A stretch of 7,045 nt of DNA from Pseudomonadota bacterium (GTDB lineage Bacteria; Pseudomonadota; Gammaproteobacteria; Steroidobacterales; Steroidobacteraceae), in contig JAKADE010000140.1 of NCBI GenBank assembly GCA_021820785.1, positions 1-7,045 of the forward strand, read 5' to 3'. The notes beneath the pieces were generated by a model. That model ran no database searches, was not told where the DNA came from, and was given only the letters and a program-made list of their open reading frames with translations. Below are positions 6,215 through 7,045 of this stretch, one piece after another; position 1 is the first letter of the stretch, and each line of letters begins with the position of its first letter. The position numbers were made by a program, and so were the translations under genes.

Positions 6215-6219
6215 CCTCC
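6215..6219 (-). promoter_or_regulatory. Shine-Dalgarno site for the LacI-family gene
   Basis: On the minus strand a perfect GGAGG ends 8 nt before ATG 6206. It selects this start over the in-frame GTG at 6284 and ATG at 6272. Confidence 0.75.
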
Positions 6220-6335
6220 GGCTGAACCCGGGTGTGCGTATGGTCCGCCTCGGCGGTTTGTCCGTTCGGCATGTGCGTTCGCACGGCCCATCGGCCGCTC
6301 CCCCCTCACCTCGAAATGGGCACTTCAGGGAGCCT

Positions 6336-6364
6336 AGTCTAAATCATGCCGGCGGGTGCCCCAA
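6336..6364 (-). promoter_or_regulatory. Possible sigma70-like promoter for the LacI-family gene
   Basis: On the minus strand TTGGGG (6359-6364) and TAGACT (6336-6341) are separated by exactly 17 nt. The matches to consensus are partial (3 of 6 and 4 of 6), but the -10 lies in the most AT-rich patch of the gap. Transcription would start near 6329, giving a leader of about 120 nt before ATG 6206. The 22-bp palindrome would then be centred about 50 nt upstream of that start. Confidence 0.35.
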
Positions 6365-6417
6365 ATACTGAATGTTGCGCATGCGCAACATTTGGGCGCT
6401 CATGTGCCGGCACCCGC
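6352..6417. repeat. 9-bp inverted repeat bracketing the palindrome
   Basis: GCGGGTGCC (6352-6360) and GGCACCCGC (6409-6417) are exact reverse complements flanking the 22-bp palindrome. A middle pair, CCCAAAT (6360-6366) and ATTTGGG (6390-6396), can also form in competition with the palindrome's ends. The whole 66-nt segment can fold as a long hairpin or cruciform. It overlaps the proposed -35 element. The rest of the gap (6207-6351) holds only short dyads, such as GTGCG-TT-CGCAC at 6273-6284, and no gene that I can support. Confidence 0.5.
6371..6392. promoter_or_regulatory. Perfect 22-bp palindrome, candidate operator
   Basis: AATGTTGCGCA (6371-6381) is followed immediately by its exact reverse complement TGCGCAACATT (6382-6392). 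Uninterrupted 11-bp half-sites in an intergenic region just upstream of a LacI-family gene suggest a dimeric regulator's binding site, most simply that of the adjacent regulator. The dyad axis falls on A/T rather than the CG or GC centre usual for LacI-family operators, so another protein may bind. As RNA it could form a hairpin after the glucosidase stop, but no U-run follows on either strand. Confidence 0.55.
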
Positions 6418-6427
6418 ACGCCGCGCT

Positions 6428-7045
6428 TCAGGAAACTGTTGCGAACAGCACACCATGAGGCGGAAGCACCGCCACCGTACCGTCCACCCTGCCGCTCTGC
6501 AGGCCGTGCCCGTTCACGACGGTCACCGGGCCGGCCAGCGGCAGGGCGGTCTGCTGCGCCTGCCCGCCCAGGTTGAACACCCCGAGCACGGTCTGCCCGT
6601 CCAGCTGGCGGGTGAAGCCGAGCAGGGGCTCGGGCAGCTCGAGGAAGCGGATCGCACCCCAGCGCAGCGCCGGCTGCTCGCGCCGCCAGCGCAGGAAGCG
6701 CCGAAAGCCATTCAGCGGCGAATCCGGGTCGTGCTCCTGGCGCGAGACGGCGAGCGGCAAGTGTTCGGCCGGGACCGGCAGCCAGGGCACGCCCCGACTG
6801 AACCCCCCGCCGGCATGATCGATCCACGGCATCGGTGTACGGCAGCCGTCCCGGCCCTTGAAGTTCGGCCAGAAGGCGATTCCGAACGGGTCGCGCAGCG
6901 CCTCGTAGGGCACTCCGGCCTCGGGCAGGCCGAGCTCCTCGCCCTGGTAGACGCACACCGAGCCGCGCAGCGAGCAGACCATGGCGCTGAGCAGGGTGGC
7001 GAGGCGGGGGGAGGCGTGCTCGCCGCCCCAGCGGGTCACCACGCG
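6428..7045 (-). CDS. GH13 alpha-glucosidase, C-terminal part (5' truncated by window)
   Basis: About 206 C-terminal residues of a glycoside hydrolase family 13 enzyme that releases glucose from alpha-glucosides such as maltose or isomaltose-type oligosaccharides. The reading frame runs off the right edge, so the catalytic Asp and Glu and the NHD motif lie outside; the visible part should start just after NHD (RVVTRWGG). Numbering from the GTG at 7042, VYQGEELGLPE (31-41) and GRDGCRTPMPW (63-73) are hallmarks of the oligo-1,6-/alpha-1,4-glucosidase group, probably GH13 subfamily 23. SPLNGFRRFLRWRREQPALR (108-127) leads into the C-terminal beta domain (about 129-204), which includes TVLGVFNLGG. 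The 3' end is complete (stop 6428-6430). Position ahead of a LacI-type regulator supports a maltose/alpha-glucoside utilisation locus. Exact substrate specificity cannot be read from this part. Confidence 0.92.
   Translation of the reverse strand, partial: RVVTRWGGEHASPRLATLLSAMVCSLRGSVCVYQGEELGLPEAGVPYEALRDPFGIAFWPNFKGRDGCRTPMPWIDHAGGGFSRGVPWLPVPAEHLPLAVSRQEHDPDSPLNGFRRFLRWRREQPALRWGAIRFLELPEPLLGFTRQLDGQTVLGVFNLGGQAQQTALPLAGPVTVVNGHGLQSGRVDGTVAVLPPHGVLFATVS

Noticed and set aside
6207..6284. Extended N-terminus for the LacI-family protein from GTG 6284
   Set aside because: Adds 26 residues with no family match, whereas ATG 6206 has a perfect GGAGG 8 nt upstream and gives the usual distance to the helix-turn-helix.
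6371..6392. The 22-bp palindrome as an intrinsic terminator of the glucosidase gene
   Set aside because: No U-run follows on either strand and the dyad has no loop bases; an operator is a better explanation, though an RNA role is not excluded.
6346..6576. Small plus-strand ORF starting in the intergenic region
   Set aside because: It runs through the inverted repeats and antisense to the glucosidase; composition is Arg/Pro/Ala-rich and there is no ribosome-binding site.
1..7045. CRISPR array, tRNA/rRNA gene, insertion sequence or phage element
   Set aside because: I saw no spaced direct repeats, no tRNA-like cloverleaf, no transposase or integrase motifs and no terminal inverted repeats with target duplications.

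Overview
The window is a high-GC (roughly two-thirds G+C by eye) bacterial chromosome segment. It contains the downstream part of a cytochrome c oxidase (aa3-type, cta/cox) cluster on the + strand and, convergent to it, the end of a sugar-utilisation module on the - strand. The cox gene order, with an oppositely oriented 'twin transmembrane' DUF2909-type gene between ctaE and surf1, and protein sequences such as the subunit I C-terminus, point to a gammaproteobacterium. This is an inference from synteny and protein character; there is no rRNA marker.

Layout, left to right. Positions 2-631: C-terminal 209 residues of oxidase subunit I (ctaD), 5' end outside the window. 615-770: tiny single-membrane-span protein overlapping ctaD. 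805-1680: subunit III (ctaE). 1703-1927, minus: small two-helix membrane protein. 1967-2701: SURF1 assembly factor. 2702-2726: perfect stem-loop. 2770-3831: heme A synthase (ctaA, TTG start with a strong Shine-Dalgarno). 3828-4751: heme O synthase (ctaB, GTG start overlapping the ctaA stop). The + strand genes therefore supply catalytic subunits I and III together with the heme B to heme O to heme A route (CtaB, then CtaA) and a heme-insertion factor (SURF1). Two copper-delivery genes often found in such clusters are not here: no ctaG/cox11 between ctaD and ctaE, and no sco/senC after ctaB.

The - strand half reads right to left. The C-terminal third of a GH13 alpha-glucosidase (6428-7045, truncated by the window edge) is followed by a 221-nt gap holding a perfect 22-bp palindrome and a possible promoter. 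Then come a LacI-family regulator (5169-6206) and, overlapping its stop by 4 nt, an unrecognised soluble, probably beta-rich protein of about 145-168 residues (4666-5172). The last of these runs tail-to-tail 86 nt into the 3' end of ctaB. The regulator probably senses an alpha-glucoside and controls the glucosidase and sugar-uptake genes beyond the right edge.

Nothing here is clearly a new system. The points most worth a second look are the unknown gene coupled to the LacI regulator, the 22-bp palindrome, the missing cox11, and a Gly at a metal-ligand Asp position of subunit I.
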